A stretch of 36,328 nt of DNA from positions 1-36,328 of the forward strand of contig NOXC01000026.1 in NCBI GenBank assembly GCA_003265435.1. The letters are read 5' to 3'. Made by a program: the position numbers and the translations under genes. Positions 16,230 to 24,519 of this stretch are shown here, piece after piece. Each line of letters starts with the position of its first letter. The stretch's first letter is position 1. This DNA is from Cellvibrionaceae bacterium AOL6 (GTDB lineage: Bacteria > Pseudomonadota > Gammaproteobacteria > Pseudomonadales > Cellvibrionaceae). The notes below the pieces were generated by a model that made no database searches, was not told where the DNA came from, and worked only from the letters and a program-made list of their open reading frames with translations.

Positions 16230-17141
16230 TTACTGGATTTCGTAGTCAATCGTGCACTGGGCTTCTTGTGCTGTGTTTTGTCCCAGTCGGATCCGACCTG
16301 AGCCGAGCAGCGCGAGGCTCTCTCGATGGAGTAAGGTCGTGCCGGTATCGCCCTGATCAACATAGGTGCCGTTGGTGCTGTGGTCTTCGAGCACAAACTT
16401 CCCGTGCTTGAAGTAGATCGAGCAGTGCTTACGACTAATTTTTGCGTGGCGAATCTTCAGTGATACATGACTTTTATCGCGGCCTACAATGAACACGGGA
16501 TGCTCGGAATCCACCTGATAGGCCTTGCCCTGATGGGCCAGAGACAGGGATCGGATATGGCCGTTGGCGCCGTTAGTGCTTTGATTCTGGTGCACGACCG
16601 TGGCGCCGAGTGAATGGTCGAGGTGCTTGTTTTCCCAGTTGAGGCGATAAATGCGACAAGGGCGAGTGGCCCCTTTCATTGTCATTCTGGCGATAAGGTC
16701 GGTTGGCGGAAGCGGAGTGTCTCCGCATTCGGCAGCGAGCGCGAACTCGTCGACGAGGATTTCTTTTGCCCGGGCGACTTTGGTCAGGAAGGCCGCATTA
16801 TTGACGACGTCGCCGAACAGGTCGGCCTCATGCACGACCACATTGCCATGGCTCAGGCCGGTCTTGAGTTCGATGTTGAGGTCTTGCACCAGGCGATTCA
16901 TCTCAATCGCAGATTCGGCTGCAGTGCCAATGTCATCGAACGAGCACATGATTTCATCGCCGATGGTCTTGATCACCTTGCCGCCATGCTTCAGGCAACA
17001 GGCGCCTAGGGTTTCCATCGTCAGGTGGATGGTTTCCTGCGCGCGGCGATTGCCCAGATCGCGATACAGACGCGAACTGCCGACAATGTCGGAGAACAAC
17101 ACGGCCAGCGGCTTGGAAGGAAGGGGCATAGCAAAGTCCAT
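16230..17141 (-). CDS. Class III nucleotide cyclase domain with FHA domain
   Basis: A 303-residue protein. Residues about 10-165 form a class III adenylate/guanylate cyclase homology domain: metal-binding D18 (LFSDIVGSS) and D62 (KTIGDEIM), the adenine-selecting pair K58 and D107 (ADLFG), and N114. The transition-state arginine expected in VNxAARL is Phe118 (VVNNAAFL), so catalysis may be weak or lost. Residues about 195-290 are an FHA domain with G220-R221, S236-R237-x-H239 and N257-G258, which would bind phosphothreonine. There is no membrane segment. The likely role is signalling, with the FHA part sensing a phosphorylated partner. The start at MDFAMPLPS has only a weak ribosome site; the next Met (position 5) is possible. 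Confidence 0.85.
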   Translation of the reverse strand: MDFAMPLPSKPLAVLFSDIVGSSRLYRDLGNRRAQETIHLTMETLGACCLKHGGKVIKTIGDEIMCSFDDIGTAAESAIEMNRLVQDLNIELKTGLSHGNVVVHEADLFGDVVNNAAFLTKVARAKEILVDEFALAAECGDTPLPPTDLIARMTMKGATRPCRIYRLNWENKHLDHSLGATVVHQNQSTNGANGHIRSLSLAHQGKAYQVDSEHPVFIVGRDKSHVSLKIRHAKISRKHCSIYFKHGKFVLEDHSTNGTYVDQGDTGTTLLHRESLALLGSGRIRLGQNTAQEAQCTIDYEIQ

Positions 17142-17191
17142 CTGTGCATGCGAGCAGAGTGGGGATTATAGCGAACCGTTGGCATCCGGCG

Positions 17192-17984
17192 CTACATCGA
17201 TGATGCGGATGCCGGCTCTTGATTGGCGTTTGGTAAGCCAATTCGCGCATAAAAGCGCTGTAATGCGTCTTTTTTGCCTTTGTATTCTGCGAGACGGATG
17301 GTGTAACTCGATCCATCTTCCTCTGTATGCACAATTCGAGCGATCTGGTAGTTCAATTCTGGGACGAGGAGGATTTCTGTCTCTCGGTCATCGGGTTGGT
17401 TGATGCGCTCCACGATCACCGCGGTGTAGGTATCATCGCCCATTTCATACTCGGTTTGGCCGGTGACGGTAAAGTCCATGTCTTTGATCCGGCTGTCTTT
17501 GGCGAAGGTGAAACGGAATTGCTTGGCACCTTGGCTGAGCTCCTGCTGTAATTTGAGCTGGTACAGCGAGGGGTCCAAGACATTCGGTTGTTCGAGCGTG
17601 AACTCCGCGTTCTTTTCCGGTTTGTCTGTGCGGGTGTAACGCACAAGAGACTGCGTCCAGTCGAAGTTCAGTTCCTGATGGCTCTTGCGCCCAAAAAACC
17701 TTGCGTTCATAGACATATTGATCGGCCTGGACCTGATTGTCGATGAGCTGAAAACGACTTTGCTCCATGATGTAGCCGAGAAAATTGCTGGCTTTGGAGT
17801 GCAGGCGGTACTGATTTTCACTGTCCTGTTCGAGGGCGCGTACCAGCTCGATATTGACGCCGGAATGACGCCCCTTATACGTGGCTTCAAAAAGCGTCTC
17901 GGCGTAGGCCTGAGCACCGGTGAGTGCAAACAGAACGAGGCTTTTAAAGACCAGAGCGGTTTTCGACACGAAGCGGCACTCCAT
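17192..17984 (-). pseudogene. DUF3108 exported protein, frameshifted
   Basis: Two overlapping minus frames together make one DUF3108 protein of about 262 residues. The N-terminal frame starts at 17984 with a signal peptide (VFKSLVLFALTGAQAYA) and FEATYKGRHSGVNIELVRAL. The C-terminal frame carries SHQELNFDWTQSLVRYTRT through to the stop at 17192. They join at an A6 run on the plus strand (17693-17698); removing one base gives a continuous YERKVFGRKSHQ. DUF3108 proteins are periplasmic and of unknown function. This is either a true recent frameshift or a sequencing error. A -1 ribosomal slip would not restore the frame. Confidence 0.8.
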
Positions 17985-18078
17985 ACTGAGGTTTAAGGTT
18001 TTAAGGGTAACTTAAAAGCTGGAGGCTGAATCGTAGATTAACAAGGGGGGCGCTGGCAAAGTCTATCCGGAGAGATGA

Positions 18079-18108
18079 CGAGAAAGCAGCCGAATGGCTG
18101 CTTTCTCG
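18079..18108 (-). terminator. Strong hairpin after the MFS gene
   Basis: CGAGAAAGCAGCC (18079-18091) pairs perfectly with GGCTGCTTTCTCG (18096-18108) around a GAAT loop. It is 10 nt past the MFS stop on the minus strand and separates that gene from the DUF3108 gene. No long T-run follows. Confidence 0.7.
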
Positions 18109-18117
18109 AGTACCGTA

Positions 18118-19368
18118 TTATGCAGTCTGTTCGTTTTCTTCCTGAATTTCGGCCATGGCCGCTTCAGCCTGTTGCTCAAAGCGATGGCGCAGCGCGAACA
18201 GAGCGCCGAACAGCACAATCAGCACCAACGGGAAGATGGCGATGTTCGCAAGGGTGGACTGCCCCGCCGCGAGTTCAATCGCATCGCCTGTGAGCCCCGA
18301 TTGCGCAGCGTGGTCACGTGCGCTGTCAATCCAAGAGCCAATTACCGGGTTCCACATGCTCACCGAGAACATGCCCGCACCGCCGATCAGCGACATACCG
18401 ATGGCGCCGGTTTTAGGCAGGTACTCTCCGACAAAGCCGAGCATGGTGGGCCAGAAATAGGTCACGCCTACCGCCCACACAATCGCCGCCAGGTAGGTGG
18501 TGACACCCGTGGCCTTGCTCATCAGAAACAGACCAATTGCGGCCACAATGGCCGAGCTGAGCAGCACGCCGATGGGGTTTAAGCGATGCACGATCGGGCC
18601 AGCAAAAAAGCGTCCCACTGCCATAATGCCTGCGGTCATCGCCAGGATCAGTAGAGGGTGCGCGCCAGTACTGCCGAGGATGCGCTCGATCCACTGGCCG
18701 GTGCCGAGTTCGGTCACCGCGGTCAGCGTCATACAGAACACAATGACGATGTAGAGTGGGGTAAAGAGGGACTTCACGTTCGTGGCGGTCGACATTTCGG
18801 AGTTCTGCATCTCAGGGAATTCCTGGCCGAAAATCATATAGCCATAGATCAATGTGGGTACCAGCATGATGGCAATCTGAATTTGCCAGCCGATGCCCGC
18901 AGAGCCCATAAAGTGAGACGCGAGTGCGCCAATGACAATACCGCCAGGAAACCAGACATGAAAGCGGTTAAGCATGGTGGTTTTGTTGCGGTGGTAAATG
19001 TCGGCGATCAGCGGATTACAGGCGGCTTCAACCGAGCCGTTGGCGAAACCAATGAAGAAACTGGACAGCAGCAGGGTCATAAAGCCCCCAGCGGTGATCG
19101 TCATGATCAAGCCGAGCAAATGGCATACAAAGGCAAGGTAAAGAAGCTTTTTCGGGCCGATCAAATTGTAGATCAGGCCACCCACCATCGTGGCGACAGG
19201 GAAGCCAAAGAAAGCCATGCCGTTAATCCAGCCGAGTTGGGTGTCGGTAAAACCGAATTTTGCACTGAGCTCACCGAGAATACCTGCCCGGATTGCGAAG
19301 GTCATGGCCGTTACTACCAGCGCGATACAGCTCGCCGCAAACAGGCGATTGGGGTTGATTGTGTTCAT
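18118..19368 (-). CDS. MFS sugar transporter
   Basis: A 416-residue major facilitator protein with about 12 membrane helices. Each half opens with a conserved loop region: GWINGMAFFGFPVATMVGGL and IGPKKLLYL in the first half, FAGPIVHRLNPIG in the second. The substrate is not evident; the neighbours (Gfo/Idh oxidoreductase, xylulokinase) suggest a pentose or related sugar. The start is MNTINPNRLF, nine bases after AGGA; the open frame extends 45 codons upstream without similarity. It lies 73 nt after the oxidoreductase gene in the same direction, so the two probably share a transcript. Confidence 0.88.
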   Translation of the reverse strand: MNTINPNRLFAASCIALVVTAMTFAIRAGILGELSAKFGFTDTQLGWINGMAFFGFPVATMVGGLIYNLIGPKKLLYLAFVCHLLGLIMTITAGGFMTLLLSSFFIGFANGSVEAACNPLIADIYHRNKTTMLNRFHVWFPGGIVIGALASHFMGSAGIGWQIQIAIMLVPTLIYGYMIFGQEFPEMQNSEMSTATNVKSLFTPLYIVIVFCMTLTAVTELGTGQWIERILGSTGAHPLLILAMTAGIMAVGRFFAGPIVHRLNPIGVLLSSAIVAAIGLFLMSKATGVTTYLAAIVWAVGVTYFWPTMLGFVGEYLPKTGAIGMSLIGGAGMFSVSMWNPVIGSWIDSARDHAAQSGLTGDAIELAAGQSTLANIAIFPLVLIVLFGALFALRHRFEQQAEAAMAEIQEENEQTA

Positions 19369-19441
19369 AGTCGGGTCCTGAAGGTCGTTATTGTTGTTGT
19401 AATGCGTGTGTGCCCGACCTGTTTTGGATCGGGCATTGCGA

Positions 19442-20599
19442 TCAGTAATCGGGTAGCTCGCGCCACTTCTCTTCGGCTGCGCTGGCTGCGACGACATTTT
19501 CAATAAAGGACATGCCTCTTACGGCGTCGGCGATGCCGGGCAGATCCAAGGCCGCCTCATCGGGGGTGCTGCCTTCTAGTCGAGCGCGGACCTGCGAAGC
19601 GAAATTGCGATACAGATTCGCGAAGGCCTCCAGATAGCCCTCTGGGTGACCCGCTGGTGTGCGCATATTGGCTTGAGTCAGTGGGCTCATTTCGGCTACA
19701 CCGGTGCGAATAAGCTGAGCGGGTTCGGTCAAGGTGCGGTAGACCAGAGTATTGGGTTCTTCCTGGCGCCAGTCAAAGCCGCCTTTTTCCCCATAGACAC
19801 GAATACGTATGGCGTTCTCTTCACCGACGGCGATTTGGGTCGCCATCAGTACACCGCGTGCGCCATTGTTAAAGCGCAACAGCACGGAGCCGTCATCGTC
19901 GAGGGTCCGGCCGGCTACGGTTGCATTGAGATCGGCGCAGATTTTATGGATTTTCAGGCCTGAAACGTATTCGGCCAGGTTGGCCGCATGGACACCAATA
20001 TCGCCCATACAATTGCTGATGCCTGATTTACTCGGGTCGACGCGCCAAGACGCTTGTTTGCTGTCATCATTACTGTGATCGGCAAGCCAGCCCTGAGGGT
20101 ACTCGACGACCACTTTGCGAATCTCACCGAGGTCACCGCGCGCAATGCGTTGGCGTGCTTCTTTCACCAGAGGGTAGCCGGTGTAAGTGTGGGTGAGGCC
20201 GTAGAGCAAGCCGGTTTTCTCCACCAGCGTTTTCAAGCGCAGCGCTTCATCGAGATTGAAGGTCGCCGGTTTATCCGACATCACATGAAAGCCAGCATTC
20301 AACGCGGCCTCGGCGACAGGGTAGTGCAGGTGGTTGGGGGTGACGATGGCGACGAAGTCCATGCGCTCGGATTCGGGCAGCGCGGCTTCTGAGTCCATCA
20401 TGTCCTGATAACTGCCATAGCAGCGTTCAGCTGGCAGATACAGCGCCTCGCCTGAGCGTTTGGATTTTTCAGCGTTGCTACTAAAAGCGCCGCAGACAAG
20501 TTCAATCTGACCGTCCATTGCGGCAGCGATTCGGTGCACGGCACCAATGAAGGCGCCTTCGCCCCCACCGACCATGCCCATGCGGATTTTGCGGGTCAT
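19442..20599 (-). CDS. Gfo/Idh/MocA family oxidoreductase
   Basis: A 385-residue NAD(P)-dependent sugar dehydrogenase-type protein. It has an N-terminal Rossmann fold (GMVGGGEGAFIGAVHR), VTPNHLHYPVAEAAL, and SDKPATFNLDEA in place of the usual EKP. The C-terminal substrate domain carries GDIGVHAANLAEY with the catalytic-type D and H. The substrate is unknown; context suggests oxidation or epimerisation of a sugar. Start MTRKIRMGM, with CAGGAGTG seven bases upstream. Probably cotranscribed with xylB upstream and the MFS gene downstream. Confidence 0.88.
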   Translation of the reverse strand: MTRKIRMGMVGGGEGAFIGAVHRIAAAMDGQIELVCGAFSSNAEKSKRSGEALYLPAERCYGSYQDMMDSEAALPESERMDFVAIVTPNHLHYPVAEAALNAGFHVMSDKPATFNLDEALRLKTLVEKTGLLYGLTHTYTGYPLVKEARQRIARGDLGEIRKVVVEYPQGWLADHSNDDSKQASWRVDPSKSGISNCMGDIGVHAANLAEYVSGLKIHKICADLNATVAGRTLDDDGSVLLRFNNGARGVLMATQIAVGEENAIRIRVYGEKGGFDWRQEEPNTLVYRTLTEPAQLIRTGVAEMSPLTQANMRTPAGHPEGYLEAFANLYRNFASQVRARLEGSTPDEAALDLPGIADAVRGMSFIENVVAASAAEEKWRELPDY

Positions 20600-20677
20600 G
20601 TGTTCACTCCTGTTGCCAATCACTATTGTTATCGTATGGCCCGTTATCGGGCTCTCTTTGTTCAGCGCACGCTGTGC

Positions 20678-20698
20678 GACCGGTGCGGTCGGCCGGTC
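20678..20698 (-). terminator. Short GC hairpin after xylB
   Basis: GACCGG (20678-20683) pairs with CCGGTC (20693-20698), 12 nt past the xylB stop on the minus strand; a second small hairpin, GCCCG-ttat-CGGGC (20639-20652), follows. Neither has a T-run, so they may only attenuate transcription or stabilise the mRNA end. Confidence 0.35.
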
Positions 20699-20709
20699 GA
20701 AAGGGCGAT

Positions 20710-22191
20710 TTACATCAGCTCATGGCTGTGTTGGTACAACGCTCGGTAGCGCTGCCATCGCCCCTGTAGATGATCTTTGATGCGGCTCACGGGTGCAAGC
20801 GTAAATTTGACGGGTGTCTTGAAGCAGACATCGTGAATCGCGCTGCTAGAGAAATCACCGCCGGCACCAAGTTGCGCCAGACGCGCCGCACCGAGTGCCG
20901 GGCCGACTTCGGAGCCCTCGTGGAAAACAAGCGTGCGATCAAGTGCGGTCGCCAGTATGTTGCCCCAGAGCTTGCTGCGTGAACCGCCGCCAATCACGGA
21001 GACGTGATGGATGGGTTCGCCGGTCGCGAGCAAGGCTTTTTGGCCGTCTGCAAAACTGAAGGCGACGCCTTCGAGCACGGCCTGTGTTAAATGGCTGCGA
21101 CGGGTGTTGTGGGTCATGCCGAAGAACACGCCTTTCGCGCCTGGATTGTTGTGCGGTGTGCGTTCTCCGCTGAGGTAGGGTAGAAAAAGCGGCACGTCTT
21201 CCATCAGCAGCTCGCCTTTGCCGATATCTTGTTCGAGTTCTGCAAGCAGTGAGGGTACATCAGTGGCGCCCGTCAGGCGGACGAGCCAGTCGAGACAGCT
21301 CGCCGCGCTCAAGGAGACACTCATTTGATGCCAGGTGTTGGGCAAACAGTGGCAGAAGGTGTGCACCGCTTCACCAGGGTTTGGGGCGTATTTGGCATTG
21401 GCCAAGAAGTACACGCCCGAGGTCCCCAGTGAGAGAAAGGCATCACCCGGTGTGACGACGCCTGCGCCGAGCGCGCCGGCCGCGTTGTCACCGGCACCGG
21501 CCACGACGGGCACAGCTTTCAGTCCCCAGCGCGTGGCCAGCTCAGGGCGCAAGGTGCCGGTGGTTTCCGGCCCCTCAAACAGTTTCGGCATCTGGTGTTC
21601 AGTGAGTCCGCTGCCGGTGAGCATCGCGTCAGACCAGCTTCGCTCCGCCACATTCATCCACAGTGTGCCAGCACTGTCGGACATGTCCGAAGCCAGTTCG
21701 CCGGTCAGATGCAAGCGCAGGTAATCTTTGGGCAGCAGGACATGCGCAATGCGCTCAAACACTTCGGGTTCATGGTGCTTTACCCAGAGGAGCTTGGGCG
21801 CGGTAAAGCCTGGCATGGCGATATTGCCGGAGATCTGGCGTGCCTCTGGCACCGCGCTTTCAAGTTCGCCACATTCCGCCTGACAACGTCCATCGTTCCA
21901 GAGAATGGCTGGGCGCAACACGGTGTGGTTACTATCGAGGAGGGTGGCGCCGTGCATTTGTCCGCTCAAGCCGATGGCGGCAACCTGTTGCATCGCATCG
22001 CTGTGTTGACGATGGAGCTCTGCGAGCGACGATTCCATCGCGTCAATCCAGTCCTGTGGGCGCTGCTCAGACCAGAGAGGCTGGGGGCGCTGCACTTCCA
22101 GAGCGCTGCTCGCCTGGGCGACGACCTCGCTCTTGGCATTGGTGATAACGACTTTGACGGCCGATGTGCCGAGATCGATTCCTAAAAACAT
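20710..22191 (-). CDS. xylB: Xylulokinase
   Basis: A 493-residue FGGY carbohydrate kinase phosphorylating D-xylulose to xylulose 5-phosphate. The N-terminal phosphate-binding loop FLGIDLGTSAVK, IGLSGQMHGATLLD, ILWNDGRC, GAGDNAAGALGAG and the adenosine-site VIGGGSRSKLWGNILA are as in E. coli XylB (484 residues). Start MFLGIDLG at 22191; the open frame extends 24 codons upstream, but the family begins here. Divergent from xylR over a 169-nt gap with promoter-like boxes. No xylose isomerase gene is in the window. Confidence 0.93.
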   Translation of the reverse strand: MFLGIDLGTSAVKVVITNAKSEVVAQASSALEVQRPQPLWSEQRPQDWIDAMESSLAELHRQHSDAMQQVAAIGLSGQMHGATLLDSNHTVLRPAILWNDGRCQAECGELESAVPEARQISGNIAMPGFTAPKLLWVKHHEPEVFERIAHVLLPKDYLRLHLTGELASDMSDSAGTLWMNVAERSWSDAMLTGSGLTEHQMPKLFEGPETTGTLRPELATRWGLKAVPVVAGAGDNAAGALGAGVVTPGDAFLSLGTSGVYFLANAKYAPNPGEAVHTFCHCLPNTWHQMSVSLSAASCLDWLVRLTGATDVPSLLAELEQDIGKGELLMEDVPLFLPYLSGERTPHNNPGAKGVFFGMTHNTRRSHLTQAVLEGVAFSFADGQKALLATGEPIHHVSVIGGGSRSKLWGNILATALDRTLVFHEGSEVGPALGAARLAQLGAGGDFSSSAIHDVCFKTPVKFTLAPVSRIKDHLQGRWQRYRALYQHSHELM

Positions 22192-22360
22192 AGTGATGTC
22201 TCTATTCGTTATTGTGCGTTGTGCGATTCCGCGGGACGCCAATGCGCGGCAGCGGATTTGCACTTAACGCACTATCTAAACGCGTCCCGTAGTGGGATTC
22301 AATTATAAATTTTGCAATTCAGTTATAATATTTAACAGCTTTCAGTTCAGGTCTCTTTTC
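22192..22360. promoter_or_regulatory. Divergent xylB-xylR control region
   Basis: For xylR, a perfect -10 TATAAT lies at 22324-22329 without a good -35, as expected for an activated promoter. For xylB, TTGAAT (22297-22302) and TAGATA (22273-22278) on the minus strand are 18 nt apart. Inverted repeat ATTATAA/TTATAAT (about 22302-22329) spans the A/T-rich centre and is a candidate XylR operator. Confidence 0.5.
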
Positions 22361-23536
22361 ATGACGCACAGCCGCCGAGTGACACTCTTATTCAATGCCA
22401 ACAAAGCGTTCGACAGGAAAGTCTTGGCGGGCATCGCAGGCTATTTAAGTCGAGGCGTAGACTGGGATATCCACGTCGAAGAGGACCTATTGGCGCGCGT
22501 CGATATGCTGCAGGATTGGGAGGGCGATGGTTTTATCGCCGACTTCGATAACCCCGATGTGGTGGAATTTGTGCGTACTCGGGGCTTGAAAGCGGTTGGC
22601 GTCGGTGGCTCCTATCGTCATGCGGATGAATATCCGCAAGGCTTTCCGTATGTGGCGAGTAATAATGCGTCCATCTCGGCACTGGCCGCCGAACACTTCT
22701 TGAGCATCGGCTTTCGGCATTTGGGCTTTTACGGTCTACCGCACAGGCGCGTGCATCGTTGGGCGAGGGAGCGAGAGCAGGCCTTCGTTGAGGTGGCACA
22801 GAAACAGGCGGGCAACACTGTCACGCTGCACTGCTATCGTGGAGCTCCTACAGGCCATGCTCGAGACTGGCGGGCAGCTGAACAGCAACTGATCGAATGG
22901 CTGCGCCGCGTTCCGAAACCGATTGGCATCATGGCCGTGACCGACTCACGCGGGCGTCAGTTGCTGCAAGCTTGTCGATCTGCAGGCCTGCATGTGCCGG
23001 ACGAGGTGGCGGTACTCGGGGTGGACGATGACGAAATCATTCGTGGTCTGACGGGCAATCGCCTCAGCAGTGTGCGTCAGGGGACCGAACGGATGGGGGA
23101 GTTGGCCGCGCAACTTCTGGATCAGCAGTTTAAGGGCACGGTGGTTGCGCCGGATGTCCACCTGGTAGAGCCGATCGGCATCATGCACAGCGCATCGAGT
23201 GATTTTGTCGCCGTCGAAGATGAAAAAGTGCGAGACGCCATGCGATACATTCGCGCGCATGCTTGCGACGGCATTCAGACGATGCACGTTCTGCGTCAAG
23301 TCGGCGGGTCCCGAACCTCATTGGATGCGCGTTTCAAAGCCAGTCTTGGCAGCACCGTTCACCAGGAGATTGTTCGTGAGCAGATCGCGCGTGTACGCCA
23401 GTTGTTGCTGCAGAGTGCTTTGCCTCTGCAGGAGATCGCGACGCGCACGGGCTACAACACCCTGCAGTACATGGTCATGGTGTTTAAGAAGCAGACGGGT
23501 ATGACCCCGACTGCATATCGACAGAGGTTTAGCTGA
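22361..23536 (+). CDS. xylR: Xylose operon regulator XylR (AraC family)
   Basis: A 391-residue protein, equal in size to E. coli XylR (392). Residues 1 to about 280 are a LacI-like periplasmic-binding-protein fold (VTLLFNANKAFDRKVLAGIA, GFRHLGFYGLP, VLGVDDDEIIRGL) that would bind xylose. The last 100 are an AraC-type double helix-turn-helix (VRDAMRYIRAHACDGI; LPLQEIATRTGYNTLQY). It probably activates xylB and linked genes. Start at MTHSRRVTLL. Its 3' end overlaps the convergent gntR-type gene by 8 nt. Confidence 0.93.
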   Translation: MTHSRRVTLLFNANKAFDRKVLAGIAGYLSRGVDWDIHVEEDLLARVDMLQDWEGDGFIADFDNPDVVEFVRTRGLKAVGVGGSYRHADEYPQGFPYVASNNASISALAAEHFLSIGFRHLGFYGLPHRRVHRWAREREQAFVEVAQKQAGNTVTLHCYRGAPTGHARDWRAAEQQLIEWLRRVPKPIGIMAVTDSRGRQLLQACRSAGLHVPDEVAVLGVDDDEIIRGLTGNRLSSVRQGTERMGELAAQLLDQQFKGTVVAPDVHLVEPIGIMHSASSDFVAVEDEKVRDAMRYIRAHACDGIQTMHVLRQVGGSRTSLDARFKASLGSTVHQEIVREQIARVRQLLLQSALPLQEIATRTGYNTLQYMVMVFKKQTGMTPTAYRQRFS

Positions 23537-24236
23537 ATGTGGCTTCGCGGGCAACCGACGCGAGGTAGACCTCAACATCGCTGAGCATTTTTCTGAGGTG
23601 GGCGCGCGCAGCTTCGGCGTCACTGTGTTGAATCGCCTCATAGACCTTGGCGTGTTCGTCAAAATCAGCGGCTTCTACGCCTTTTACTCGGTTTGTCAGG
23701 AAAATACTGAAGCGCAACGCGGTTTCAACGACCGGTGTCAGTTGTTGATAAAAGCGATTGCCACTGGCTTCGAGGATGGCGACATGGAAAGCGATATCGG
23801 ATTCGAGCGGGTCTGCGAGACCGTGATGGGCACTGCGCATCAACTCCAGCGCTTGGCCAATTTGTGCGATGCCTTCCTGGCTGTTGTGCTGAATCGCTAG
23901 TGCGGCGGCTTCGGGTTCGATCGCCATGCGCAGTTGATTGAACTCGATGAGCAGTTCAATTGACGGTTTCGTTTGTTGTAACCAGCTGAGAATATCCGGG
24001 TCGAAGAGCTGCCAGTGTTCAGTGGGTTCGACACGCGTGCCACGACGGGGCCGCGCACTGATCATGCCCTTGGAGGCGAGCATCTTGAACGCTTCACGCA
24101 GCACCGTTCGGCTGACGTCGTACTTTTCGCAGAATTCGGCTTCGGTCGGTAGTTCTTGCTGGACGGGGTAGGTGCCGTTGACGATGTCTTTGCCAATGAT
24201 ATTGGTCAGGCGCAGAGAGAGGTTGCCTTCTCTCAT
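23529..24236 (-). CDS. FadR-subfamily GntR transcriptional regulator
   Basis: A 235-residue regulator: an N-terminal winged helix (TEAEFCEKYDVSRTVLREAF, then SARPRRGTRVEP) and a C-terminal all-helical FCD effector domain. The FCD domain carries the usual metal-site pattern: D and H in ESDIAFHVAILEASGN, H in FDEHAKVYEAI and H in AARAHLRKML. FCD regulators usually sense sugar acids or other carboxylates. It is divergent from the SSS symporter gene, and a FadR-type operator lies between them, so symporter control and autoregulation are likely. The open frame extends 49 codons upstream of the chosen start, without similarity. Confidence 0.92.
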   Translation of the reverse strand: MREGNLSLRLTNIIGKDIVNGTYPVQQELPTEAEFCEKYDVSRTVLREAFKMLASKGMISARPRRGTRVEPTEHWQLFDPDILSWLQQTKPSIELLIEFNQLRMAIEPEAAALAIQHNSQEGIAQIGQALELMRSAHHGLADPLESDIAFHVAILEASGNRFYQQLTPVVETALRFSIFLTNRVKGVEAADFDEHAKVYEAIQHSDAEAARAHLRKMLSDVEVYLASVAREATFS

Positions 24237-24274
24237 AAATCGGAATCTCCACACATTTTTCAGGGAGTATAAGG

Positions 24275-24296
24275 AATATCGATACGATTTGATATT
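24275..24296. promoter_or_regulatory. AATATC/GATATT inverted repeat upstream of the GntR gene
   Basis: AATATC (24275-24280) and GATATT (24291-24296) form an inverted repeat about 40-60 nt before the regulator start. A minus-strand TATACT at 24266-24271 could be the -10 of its promoter, which the repeat would overlap. Confidence 0.35.
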
Positions 24297-24403
24297 GTTG
24301 TGGCCCGCACAGGTGTCTCCAGGCGTGTTAATTCCGTGTTTGTGCGCGAAGTGAGACGTGAATTCGGTATACTTCCCCCACAATAGCAGGGGTGCTAGTT
24401 TAT

Positions 24404-24414
24404 TTGTATTACAA
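24404..24414. promoter_or_regulatory. FadR-type GntR operator
   Basis: TTGTATTACAA is a perfect 11-bp palindrome and fits the FadR-subfamily consensus TnGTnnnACnA. It lies about 105 nt upstream of the symporter start and 170 nt from the regulator start. The adjacent divergent FCD regulator is the natural candidate to bind it. Confidence 0.6.
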
Positions 24415-24519
24415 AACTTGATACGCTAGCGCGCTTGTTCGTTCGGCCTGTATTGGGAACATGGGAGTTGGGACCATGCAGGTTGTTAAAAACACTATAA
24501 AAATATAAGGGTCACAACT

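Noticed and set aside
17685-17705. Programmed frameshift in the DUF3108 gene
   Set aside because: The needed shift is +1, while a T-rich slippery run would favour -1; the family is not known to use frameshifting.
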